Positions 39,547 through 49,411 of a stretch of 64,000 nucleotides of DNA are shown piece by piece. Below the pieces are notes generated by a model. That model was not told the origin of the DNA. It searched no databases and saw nothing but the letters and a program-made list of their open reading frames with translations. The DNA is from Episyrphus balteatus. Taxonomy: Eukaryota > Arthropoda > Insecta > Diptera > Syrphidae. Location: NCBI RefSeq assembly GCF_945859705.1, contig NC_079137.1:29569322-29633321 (forward strand), read 5' to 3'. Each line of letters starts with the position of its first letter. Positions within the stretch are counted from its first letter, which is position 1. The position numbers were made by a program, and so were the translations under genes.

Positions 39547-41889
39547 ATGAAGTTTTTAATTGACACTGGAGCTTCGAAAAACTATATTAAGCCGCTACGC
39601 CAAATAAAAAATGTTGTTCCAGTGGATACTCCGTTCCTAGTTAAGTCCATACATGGATTCAATAGTGTTGAATCCAAATGTTTTTTTGAAATTTTCGGGG
39701 TAACAAGTACTTTCTTTATACTACCACACCTCGAAAAATTTGATGGGATAATTGGCTTCGATCTGCTAACGCAAATCAATGCCACAATTTCTTTAAAGGA
39801 AAGCTTAATCATTTTCGATTCTGGTTCTGAAAAAATTAGTTTTCATAGTTGTCAGAATGTTAACTTTACAAGAGTAGAGGATATAGATGTGCCAAAATCT
39901 ATAGAAAACGACTTTAAAAAAATGATTAACAATAGAATTAAAACATTTGCAGATCCAAATGAGGCATTGCCTTACAACACAAATATAGTTGCCACAATTC
40001 GTACTGAATGTGAAGATCCTATTTACTCCAAATTTTACCCCTATCCTATGGGTGTAACAGATTTTGTTAACAATGAAATAAAAGATCTTCTACGGAATGG
40101 CATAATTAGACCATCAAGGTCACCTTACAACAATCCTATTTGGGTTGTTGATAAAAAGGGCACTGACGAAATAGGAAATAAAAAGAAACGTCTAGTAATA
40201 GACTTTCGAAAGCTAAATCAGAGAACCATAGATGATAAGTATCCCATCCCAAATGTCACAACAATTCTGTCAAATTTAGGCAAGGCACGATTTTTTACAA
40301 CCTTGGACTTAAAATCAGGGTTTCATCAAATCGAATTAGCCGAGCGAGATCGGGAAAAGACAGCCTTTTCCGTTAATGGAGGGAAATATGAATTTTGTCG
40401 CCTCCCGTTCGGGTTAAAAAATGGCCCCAGCATGTTCCAAAGGGCCATAGATGATGTTCTACGTGAACATATTGGGAAAATTTGCTATGTTTACGTCGAT
40501 GACGTAATAGTTTTTTCTGAAACTGAAGAAGAACATGTAGAGGATATCAGTATTGTTTTAAAAAAATTGTATGATGCAAATATGAGGGTTTCACGTGAAA
40601 AATCAAATTTTTTCAAAACAAACGTTGAATACTTAGGATTTATGGTATCTAAAGATGGTATAAAAACATGTCCCAATAAAGTGGAAGCAATAAAAAATTT
40701 CACTCAACCTTCAACACTTTTTGGACTCAGATCTTTTTTGGGACTAGCGAGTTATTATAGATGTTTTATAAAAGACTTTTCCTCAATAGCTAGACCACTG
40801 ACTGATATATTAGGAGGTGAAAATGGTAAAATAAGTGCTAATCAGTCAAAAAAAGTTAAGATAGAATTGAGTCCCAAACAATTTGATGCATTTAATAAAC
40901 TAAGAGACATTTTGGCGTCAGAAGACGTAACATTATTATACCCAGACTTCACGAAGCCTTTCGATCTAACGACGGATGCTTCATCGTACGGTCTCGGAGC
41001 GGTTTTGTCGCAAAACGGGAAACCGATAACAATGATTTCAAGAACTCTCAAGGGCAAAGAGTTAGAATTTGCAACCAACGAGAGAGAGCTTTTGGCCATA
41101 GTATGGTCATTAAAAAACCTACGTAATTATCTTTACGGAGTAAAGAGTCTAAATATCTTTACAGATCATCAGCCTCTTTCATTTTCAGTTTCAGACAAAA
41201 ACACAAACGCAAAAATTAAGCGCTGGAAAGCTTTTGTAGACGAGCATAATCCTCGAATATTTTACAAACCAGGAAAAGAGAATTATGTCGCGGATGCGCT
41301 TTCAAGACAAAACATTCATGCATTGGATAATGAATCATCTTCTAATGCCGCTACAATGCATAGTGAAATATCTCTAACTTATACAATCGAAACAACAGAT
41401 AAGCCATTAAACTGCTTCAGAAATCAAATTATTATAGAGGAAGCTCCAAGCGCTTCAACTCGTACATTTATAATATTTGGTAAGAAAACTAGACATTTCA
41501 TAAACTTTTCCGATAGAAATACTTTAATTGACACTTTAAAAAACGTAATTAAAACAGATGTAGTCAACGTTATTCATTGTGAGTTACCAATTCTGGCTTT
41601 TATTCAAAACAATTTAGTCGAGTTATTTCCATCAACTAAGTTTTGGCATACTAATAAATTTGTATTAGATATATTTGACCCCAATGAGCAAAAAGAAATT
41701 GTAATTACGGAACATAACCGAGCTCATAGAGCAGCTCAAGAGAACGTTAAGCAAATTCTATGTGACTACTTCTTTCCAAAAATGACCAAACAAGCAAATG
41801 AGGTTGTGACAAATTGTAAAATATGCTCAAAGTCAAAGTACGATAGACATCCTAAAAAACAGTTGATTGGTGAAACACCGGTACCCTAG
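39547..41889 (+). CDS. pol: Errantivirus Pol, truncated before the integrase core
   Basis: This polyprotein copies element RNA into DNA. From the first ATG: protease with DTGAS (residues 6-10) and an IIGFD motif (68-72); reverse transcriptase from about 150 to 420 with the catalytic Asp in TTLDLKSGF (D254) and the YVDD box (316-319); RNase H with D477, E513, D540 and D583. All of these are present. The last segment (about 705-770) has the His-His-Cys-Cys zinc head of integrase, with EHNRAHRAA and CKICSK. The frame then stops at 780 residues, a few residues after the zinc head. The DDE core and C-terminal domain, together some 300 residues in full-length relatives, are absent. The true N-terminus is probably made by frameshifting from gag, so the ATG at 39547 may not be used. 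Confidence 0.93.
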   Translation: MKFLIDTGASKNYIKPLRQIKNVVPVDTPFLVKSIHGFNSVESKCFFEIFGVTSTFFILPHLEKFDGIIGFDLLTQINATISLKESLIIFDSGSEKISFHSCQNVNFTRVEDIDVPKSIENDFKKMINNRIKTFADPNEALPYNTNIVATIRTECEDPIYSKFYPYPMGVTDFVNNEIKDLLRNGIIRPSRSPYNNPIWVVDKKGTDEIGNKKKRLVIDFRKLNQRTIDDKYPIPNVTTILSNLGKARFFTTLDLKSGFHQIELAERDREKTAFSVNGGKYEFCRLPFGLKNGPSMFQRAIDDVLREHIGKICYVYVDDVIVFSETEEEHVEDISIVLKKLYDANMRVSREKSNFFKTNVEYLGFMVSKDGIKTCPNKVEAIKNFTQPSTLFGLRSFLGLASYYRCFIKDFSSIARPLTDILGGENGKISANQSKKVKIELSPKQFDAFNKLRDILASEDVTLLYPDFTKPFDLTTDASSYGLGAVLSQNGKPITMISRTLKGKELEFATNERELLAIVWSLKNLRNYLYGVKSLNIFTDHQPLSFSVSDKNTNAKIKRWKAFVDEHNPRIFYKPGKENYVADALSRQNIHALDNESSSNAATMHSEISLTYTIETTDKPLNCFRNQIIIEEAPSASTRTFIIFGKKTRHFINFSDRNTLIDTLKNVIKTDVVNVIHCELPILAFIQNNLVELFPSTKFWHTNKFVLDIFDPNEQKEIVITEHNRAHRAAQENVKQILCDYFFPKMTKQANEVVTNCKICSKSKYDRHPKKQLIGETPVP

Positions 41890-42008
41890 TCCATAAGGAC
41901 AATCTCAAATAGATGATTTATTAAAATTTTTTTACATTTTACAATCAAAACTTAAAAAAAACGATTTTATTAAAGAAACCGACATCTTTCAGGATTATCC
42001 TATTTTTA
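41890..42008 (+). other. Deletion-junction region and env splice acceptor
   Basis: This is the short spacer between the pol stop and env. The sequence expected to encode the integrase core is missing around or just after 41889. A strong acceptor, atctttcag, ends at 41992. The env frame is open from there and starts with the hydrophobic stretch IILFLLM, suggesting that the signal peptide begins at or before this splice site. The acceptor and signal segment thus survive in this copy. Confidence 0.6.
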
Positions 42009-43445
42009 TTGATGACGACTGCGACAGGAAAATTAATAAATTATTCCAATTCGAACTATATACCAATAGTTGACGGTGATGTAATTCTCTGGCAAGTCTA
42101 CGGCTATTTAAGCCACTCAGCGAATCTAACAGCCTACAGACAAGTAGTAGATGAGTCAAAGAACATGACTAATCTTTTTCCGCAGTCGCCTATGCGTAAA
42201 ATCCTGGAAATAGATATAAGCCATTTAGAAACACTTATCGAAAGTATAAACATTCATCATAGAAACGCTAGGAGTCTTAATTTTTTGGGAACTGGTCTCA
42301 AAATTGTGGCCGGTACTCCTGATTTTGATGATTTCGAGAAAATTAAATTTAACCAGGATCAATTAGTTAATTCGAATAATAGACAGGTTATTATCAACAC
42401 AAGGTACCGGGAACAAATTAACAGGCTTTCAGACACAGTCAATAGTATTTTAGCAAACTCAAAAAAACAACAAATTGACACCTTCCATCTTTATGAAACC
42501 TTGTTAGCAAGGAACAGAATTATAATTAACGAAATACAAAATCTTATAACCTCAATAACACTTGCAAAGCAAAAAATTGTAAACCCAGTAATTTTGAAAG
42601 ATGTTGATTTAAATTCAATAAACGAAAAATTTGTAAACATAAGCATTGTAGAACTAATGGAAGCCTCTAGTGTTAAGATTTTGCAAAATGAAAATGTATT
42701 GCATTTTATAATTAAGTATCCTAAACCTAAGATAGTTTGTAAGAAGGTTATTATCTTCCCTGTTGCGCATAAAGGTAAAATTATATACTTCAACGGCAAT
42801 AATGTGGTTGCAGAATGCGGAAAACATGTACTGGCAGTAGAAAATTGTGTAGAAACAACAGCATCTACATTCTGTAAGGAAGTTTCTATCAAGACATGTG
42901 CTCAACAACTGCACTTTGGTGGAACAGCGCATTGCAATACAGAACCAGATCATAGGGATGCAGTGTTTGTAATCGATGAGGGTATTATTGTTATAAATAA
43001 CAACCATGTTATTATAAAGGAGGCCAACAATACTGAAATAGCTATCAACGGGACATACTTGCTCACTTTTGATGATGAAGTTTCAATAAATGGAACAAAA
43101 TTTGTTAATTACAACAACATTCAGAAGAAACATCCGATTAGTGCAACATCATCGATTGTTAATATTACCGGTCATATGGAAATATTGAGCTTACCGTTTT
43201 TGCATAAATTAAACGAAGACAACTTACGCTACATTGGTGAAATGAAAACCAAATTGACGACTCACCCATTTATAGCCTCCTGCGTTACTCTTTCGATCAT
43301 TGGAGTAATTTACATTTCTGCTAGACTGAAACAATGTCAAAACGAACGACGTCGAAAAGTCGACCTAAAAAACATGATCAAGGCCTTGAAGAAGACCGAG
43401 GACGGCCTTCATTTAAGTGAGGGAGGAGTTAACACGATCTCCTAG
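41993..43445 (+). CDS. env: Errantivirus Env-like fusion glycoprotein
   Basis: Env is the envelope glycoprotein that distinguishes errantiviruses from plain gypsy elements. It is presumed to act at the cell surface or in particles. The first ATG is 42012, but the frame is open back through the splice acceptor, so the product is probably translated from a spliced RNA whose first exon supplies the start. Counting from 42012, an RNAR furin-type site (residues 84-87) is followed by a glycine-rich hydrophobic stretch with GTGLKIVAGTPD, in the position of a fusion peptide. Several NxS/T sites and a cysteine cluster (about 240-310) follow. A membrane segment with CVTLSIIGVIYIS near residue 425 precedes a basic tail. 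The stop (TAG) lies 19 bases inside the 3' LTR. The frame is intact. Confidence 0.88.
43416..43426 (+). other. Polypurine tract
   Basis: AGTGAGGGAGG lies immediately before the 3' LTR, where plus-strand DNA synthesis would be primed. It falls within the env coding frame. Confidence 0.7.
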
Positions 43446-43743
43446 GTCGTCAGCGGAAGCGACGGTCGTGTATGTCGTCGTCGTCGTCGTCGCGTCGTCA
43501 ATATCATCGCCGACATACAACATTATATGCTGACACAACGACTTCTATAAACGAAGTCGTTCACACCGTCGTCAGCCACAAAAAAGATAGAAAGCAATGT
43601 GATATTTTGCACACGCTGCAAAATATTATAATTGCTGCACCAGCAGCAGGGTAGAATAGAATTAGCTTAGAACTTAAGTCTTCAGTCTTTAAAGAGATTC
43701 GAATAAAATATCATATACCAAATACAAACGTATTATTATTACT
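43427..43743 (+). repeat. 3' LTR
   Basis: It is the same 317 bases as the 5' LTR by eye, including the (GTC)n tract and the AATAAA near 43703. It is followed directly by the TATA target duplication. Confidence 0.95.
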
Positions 43744-43747
43744 TATA

Positions 43748-44228
43748 CATATTCAGATGAAACAATTATTAAAAAACTTAGTTTTTCGATATGAAATGCC
43801 TTATCGTAGGAAAAGTAAGAACAATTGTGACAATTCTGCTAACATATAAAACAATGACTTGACACCACTGTCAATTCATTAAGTCAAATAATGCATGCTG
43901 AACAATTTGAAAGTACCTAACAATTTGAAAGTACCTACATATTTTGATGAAACAGATTGTAGTATGTTCGTTCCATCATAGCCTGTAAACTACTTGTCGC
44001 AATTTGACAAATGAATTATCATTTGAAGCGTCTTGCCTCTCCGCTGATTAAAGCATACAACGTGACGTTGTTTTTGAACTTGTTGTTTATTAAAAATACA
44101 GAGTATGAATGTAATTAAATTTCATTATATGCGATTGCGATCAAAAATATAGAATCAATCCTTTTTTAATCTTTTAAAAACCAAAATTTCAGTGATAATA
44201 ATAATTCTTATTAAATATTTTTGTTCTC
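43748..44228. other. Non-coding stretch with an 18-bp tandem duplication
   Basis: The string aacaatttgaaagtacct occurs twice in a row near 43901-43938. Nothing else was recognised before the Tc1 fragment. Confidence 0.5.
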
Positions 44229-44229
44229 A

Positions 44230-44480
44230 GCTCCATCTAAGCCCATTTTGGAAAACTAACGTTTGTAGACGGTTCATTGAAACTGGACAGATTGTTTGTT
44301 GGCCATTAACTGGACGTCCGCGGAGTAGGTATACTACTGTGAATCATGGAATGTTCGTTACAGTTACTTTCTCTCTAAAATCGTGATTTGTTCTAGGCAG
44401 TTAGTTATTTGTGTGGCTGATATTTTCTGAGGTGCTCGTTTTTGGCTTAGGTAAATATAAATATCAAAATCGAAGCTTTT
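44230..44480 (+). pseudogene. Tc1-type transposase N-terminal fragment
   Basis: A plus-strand frame reads VCRRFIETGQIVCWPLTGRP and continues through RSRYTTVNHGMFVTVTF. This is the end of the first helix-turn-helix and the GRPR AT-hook-like linker of a Tc1-type transposase. After a stop at 44386 the similarity continues in another frame with a RQLVICVADI-like piece. No DDE domain follows and no TIR was found. It belongs to a different Tc1 family from the element at 47394, because the linker sequences differ. It is dead. Confidence 0.65.
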
Positions 44481-44489
44481 TTCTTGTAA

Positions 44490-46430
44490 AATTCTTGTAA
44501 AAATCAAAAAATCTTTCCGAAAGCAACAAACAAAACCTCTTTTATTAAAACACCAATGCAAAAATTAAGACTTATAAGATGATATCATTTTTATTAAATA
44601 ACATTTTTTTCAAAAAGAAGTGTTCAATTTAATCTGAGTCCTTTTACATGGAAACCAGTTAATCTTTGTGTCCTACCCTGTACGTAGATAAAGCAATAAA
44701 TATGAAAAGATTCTGTTTTTGAACAACCCAATATCAATTTATTTATGCTCTTGCACTTGCACTCAGACTTGTAGATATGAATCCATAAGATGTATAATGA
44801 ATTGCTTTTAGAACTCTGGGTGATTAAACTAAAGTCTTTGTTTACAAAATGGAAATTTAACTCAGCCATACAGTGGCAATAGCAGAATTCAGAATGCTAG
44901 CATCCAGAATCCAAAATCCCAGCATAGCTTATCTTCTTCCTTCTCCACACTTTCGTTTTATATAAAGTGCATTTAATATGTGTGTCTGTTGTATATCTGT
45001 ATGTGTAAGTTGCGATTTATGCATATTGGCGCCTCATCTCATCTTCTTGGTGTGTTCGTTTGTTTGTTTATACATTGGATCGGACTTATTCATTGGAACA
45101 TAGAACTTTGTTAAACTGAATTTTTGAATTATTCGCCCTTTTCAATATCCTGGCTGCTGGCTGATGATGGTGTTGCTGCTTGCTGCCTATTGAATAGAGA
45201 ACGAGTGGCAGCGGCGCTTCTGTTTCCTATCAATGAGTTTTACATTTGAATGAATCGATGAAAGATGGATTCCAATGAAAAGCATTATAAAAACGCCCCA
45301 CTCTTGCCTCCTGTCTCCCCACCTACCACAATATAGATATTCATTTTATTCTATGATCATCAGTCTATTCAAGTTTTTTTTCCCTGTTCTTCCTCCTTCT
45401 ACATGGTTGCTACTCTTTTTCCAAAGCAAAAGCTTGGAATGCCTAAAAAAAAACTCAATTCCCATGTGGAAGCTTGTGCTTTAAAAAAAAAAAGGGGGAG
45501 TGCTAGACTACATTACAGTTGGGATTTTCTAACGATGGCTTAACATGCTTCTGCACACGAAGGTCACTTCAAAATGGTCGTTTAAAAAAAAAAATTAAAA
45601 AAAAACAGGGGAGCTAAACAAAGAAAGAGTAAAAAAATTTAAAATGCTGAAATGAAATTTCAGTTCTAACAAATGTTTTTCTATTTTACTTTAGTTTTTC
45701 GTTTTTAAATCTTTCATTCGTTTTCTATTTTTTTTTTTTAGAAATTTATTTATGTGACTTGATTGTGCTTTTCAATTTGTGTTTCTTGTTTATTTGAATA
45801 ACCGACATTAATTATTTTGAAACACACTCTTACTATTATCTGATTCACTATATGCTCCTTTTTTTTGTGAGCATGCTACGAGTGCTATAGTGTGTACAAT
45901 GTACATGTACATTGCACAAAATGATTTCATTCAAATGCTTCTAAATTATCCAAGCTGATAATGTATGGTTGCCAAGTGTTTTTTTTTGTAGTGTCGTGAG
46001 TAAAATTATTAGCATTTATTTGATACGGATAAAAAAGAATCATAGATTAACGTCAGAAATCTCCCCAGAAGTTTTTTGGGTGTGAACCTCAGAATTATCA
46101 TGGAGTTCTCACTGGGTGCTCTAAAGAGATAAGTATTCATGGCATATTGCGAACAATTAGGATCAATAGTTTGACTAAAAAATTTGGAAGGTAATTAAGC
46201 CTACACGAAAAAGACTAAGGACGACCTTTAAGGTGGAGTAATTGACACCATGATGAACATATCGCACCCTCAGTACAAAAGAGCGATAAGTCAAAAAATG
46301 ACATTTTTGAGATAATGATGAGGAAATGTTGCTTTATCTTTATCTTTCTTTTGAAGGGCTTGTTGTTTACATGAACGAAAAATTCGAAAGATTATGACTG
46401 TTTTTATCCAAATCCTACAAAAATAAAAGT
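44490..46430. other. Non-coding stretch, no gene recognised
   Basis: The frame near 45275-45484 has no known domain. A perfect 18-bp palindrome, CAATGTACATGTACATTG, lies at about 45898-45915. A TATAAAAA at 45286 has no coding exon that can be tied to it. Confidence 0.4.
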
Positions 46431-47160
46431 CAAACTCTTTCCTAATTTCCAGTGCAAAATAGAGCTATCACCTTTTTGCTTCAGTAATTTCAATGAAAGA
46501 AAGAGATTATCCAAAATAGTTCATAAATCACACTGATTTTCTCATTTTGAAAAAAAAAAAAAATATATGCAAAACAGAGACATTCCAAAATAATCCACTT
46601 CAAACAATTCTTGGTTCCAGTGCAAAACAAATACAAAACAAAAATATTTCTTTTTTCCTAGTGGCTCTTTAGCACTAGAAAAATGTCAAAAAAAAAAACC
46701 AAGATAGTTCTCCTTTTCTATACGAATGTTTCCATGCAAAAGAGCGACAATAGAAAAAAGATTTTTCTTTTTTTACTATTTATATTATTTAAACAAATTT
46801 AAAAAATAAATTTATTAAAAATACAAAATAAATATAATGGTTCTTGTAATAGAGCTTTGACAGTATGGAAATTGCTGTCGCATGGAAAGTTATAGGAGAA
46901 AGTTTAGAGTCAGTATTTTGCGGAAGCGTTTTCTCGAAATGAACAGTTGCGATTGCTCTTCAATATAGCTGCTGTTTAGTCTTTCAGCCTTACAAAAATC
47001 CAAAACAATCAAAATTGCTGTTTTTTTTTAAAGATTTCGATGCTTTTATAAGCAAAACTATTCTCTGTTCCTTTTAACATCACTGCTCTTTTTCAGAAAA
47101 TGTTCTCAGCTCTTTGAAATTTCACTGCTTTTTGTGAGCTTTCTTCATATCTTATGATTT
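46431..47160. repeat. Degenerate short-period repeat region
   Basis: Strings of the type tgcaaaacagagc recur near 46453, 46567, 46620 and 46735. They are followed by cactgctcttt and agttgcgattgct-like strings to about 47140. Similar cactgctcttt and atcgctccatagc strings resume just after the Tc1 element, near 49438-49470. This suggests that the Tc1 inserted into or next to an old tandem array. Unit length is irregular. Confidence 0.4.
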
Positions 47161-47636
47161 GATTAACGATGAAAAAGGCAACGATGTAAAAAAAATGGTT
47201 AACTTGATGATGGCGAAACAAAGAAGTTCTATTTGAATTACAATTGTTTCATCAAGTCATTTCTTATTAAAAAAAATCGAAAATGGTAACTTAATTTTTT
47301 CTTTATTTTTTATTCCAATTCTAATCAAGGAGAAATCTAAAGCGTAAAATGCGTCCTATAACTGCTATTTATAGAATGATTAAATGGCAGATACAGTGAT
47401 GGAAAAAATAATAGAAACAATAATTTACACTAAATGAAAACTTAAATAACTCCTCTAATGTTAGGTTTTGAACGAAGAAATTTTTATATTTATAAACTCT
47501 TTAATAGTGCAACAAAATGGTGTAATAGTTATAACCTAACAGCTTTTGGTTTACTTTTGCCAAAACAAAATGTTTAAAAGTTGGAATTTCCGCTGGAAAA
47601 AATAATAGAAACAAGTGATTTATACTTTGATTTTGA

Positions 47637-48437
47637 GAAATATTTCTATTTTTTTTTTAATTCAAAACAGGCCATAATTAACTTTTTTAAGATTTGTATT
47701 GTGGTTAAAATAACCAATAGCCAAATTTTCAATCTAAATTGCAAAAATAGGTCGCGGATTACATTCTTTTGTTGTCGTCCGCGAAGTTGTAAAAAAATAA
47801 AAAATGAAGACATAACAATGGATGAAATAGAGCAGGTAAAGGACTGCTCCAAGAGAACAGTCTTTACAGCCTTATATTTGTGCCCAAAAGCGGAAACTAT
47901 AGGTTAATGCAAAAAAAATCTTTACGTTTTTACAAAACTTTAATTCTTATTTCCTAAAAATATCCATTTTCTTCATTAATTAATATAAAAAAAGTGTTAA
48001 ATGCACTTGTAACATGTCAGACAATTCGATTGAATGAGAAATATTTCTATTTTTTTTTAATTCAAAACAGGCCATAATTAACTTTTTTAAGATTTGTATT
48101 GTGGTTAAAATAACCAATAGCCAAATTTTCAATGTAAATTGCAAAAATAGGTCGCGGATTACATTCTTTTGTTGTCGTCCGCGAAGTTGTAAAAAAATAA
48201 AAAATGAAGACATAACAATGGATGAAATAGAGCAGGTAAAGGACTGCTCCAAGAGAACAGTCTTTACAGCCTTATATTTGTGCCCAAAAGCGGAAACTAT
48301 AGGTTAATGCAAAAAAAATCTTTACGTTTTTACAAAACTTTAATTCTTATTTCCTAAAAATATCCATTTTCTTCATTAATTAATATAAAAAAAGTGTTAA
48401 ATGCACTTGTAACATGTCAGACAATTCGATTGAATGA
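47637..48437 (+). repeat. 400-bp tandem duplication within the Tc1 element
   Basis: 47637-48037 and 48038-48437 are near-identical direct copies, differing by about one T in a T run and a few bases (for example at 47732 and 48134). Each copy contains the same short frame with KNEDITMDEIEQVKDCSKRT, part of the N-terminal DNA-binding region of the transposase. The duplication separates the copied N-terminal piece from the rest and must postdate most of the decay of the element. Confidence 0.9.
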
Positions 48438-49130
48438 AACCATCTTTCAAAGAAATCGACGAAAGGTACCATTCCTAAGCAAACAAAAAAAAAAAACATT
48501 AACAACCACTCAGTTTTTACAAAAAAAAAAAAAACACCTTGATCGTTTTGACTGGATGATCTTATGGTCCAATAAAACGAAGGTGAACTTGTTTTGATCC
48601 GACGGAAGATTTTATGAAGTTAAAAGACCACAAAATTCAATCTTAAGTACTTTAATAAGACAGTTAAACACGGTAGAGATTTTCTAATGTTCTGCGGATG
48701 CTTTTCTTCATCTGGAGTTTGGCCAATCTTTTGAATAAAAGAAAAAATGTTTGATATTCATCACGTCCGAATTCCGGACGATGTAATATTGCCATTCTCC
48801 GATGAGGACATGCCAATTTTATGGGAGTTTCTGCAGTACAATGACCTCAAGCACTCCTCAAAACTGGGAACAAAATGGTTTCGTAACAAAAAACTTATTG
48901 TTATGGAGTGGCCATCCTGAGTCACCTGACCTTTACCCTATGGAACACCTACGGAGAGTTCTTAAGCGAAGGATAAATGACACTAGGTCTAAGAACAAGC
49001 AAGAACTGTAGACAAACATAAAAAATGCATTATACTCTATCATTGTGCGAAATTGGTGGTTTCTATGGGAAGAAGTTGTGAGAAGGTTTAAAGAGGTAAG
49101 GTGCAACAACAAAGCATTAAAAGAATTGAT
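47690..49130 (+). pseudogene. Tc1 transposase, broken
   Basis: The duplicated N-terminal part (helix-turn-helix type, CGPRSCKK-like frames) is followed by DDE-domain blocks in different frames. These are DWMILWSNKTKVNLF near 48550-48595, where the expected catalytic Asp of the W-S-D block is Asn; a QYNDLKHSS block near 48835-48865, around the second Asp; and SGHPESPDLYPMEHL near 48905-48950, leading to the third catalytic position. Frameshifts and stops separate the blocks, so no transposase can be made. Order and spacing agree with a Tc1-family protein of about 340 residues. Confidence 0.85.
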
Positions 49131-49411
49131 AGCAATTTTTATAGAAAAGCATTCTTTTTTTACCAAAAAGTATAAAAACTCAACTTTGTTTCTATTATTT
49201 TTTCCAGCTCAAATGCGCTGATAATTTTAGCTTTGAGTTTTTCCATGGTTTTAATAGTTTGGAAAAAGAAGATTTAAAGCTGTATTTTTATATTATGTTA
49301 TGTTAAGTAATTGCACATAATTCAATTTTAACTTTCCATGTAAATACCCATAACAAAATTCAAAAACATGTTACAGAGCACCTTGTTTCTATTATTTTTT
49401 TCACCACTGTA

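Larger units (their letters stand above)
37648..43743 (+). mobile_element. Errantivirus (gypsy-group LTR retrotransposon with env), integrase core missing
   Basis: The element is 6.1 kb with 317-bp LTRs, a primer-binding site after the 5' LTR, gag, pol, env and a purine-rich tract before the 3' LTR. The 4-bp sequence TATA flanks it on both sides (37644-37647 and 43744-43747). The two LTRs look identical base for base, so the insertion is recent. Pol keeps protease, RT, RNase H and the integrase zinc-binding head but stops before the catalytic core. Only about 100 bp separates the pol stop from the env acceptor, so roughly 1 kb is absent compared with complete family members. The copy cannot integrate unaided. 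Confidence 0.95.
47394..49409 (+). mobile_element. Tc1-type transposon with IR/DR ends, 2.0 kb
   Basis: The outer ends are inverted copies, CAGTGATGGAAAAAATAATA at 47394 and the complement ending CACCACTG at 49409. TA lies on each side (47392-47393 and 49410-49411). A second copy of the same core sits about 200 bp inside each end: ctggaaaaaataatagaaac at 47593 and the complement at 49187-49207. This double arrangement is the IR/DR structure known from the Sleeping Beauty-like branch of Tc1. The interior holds a broken transposase and a 400-bp tandem duplication. Target-site TAs and terminal sequences are well preserved. Confidence 0.88.
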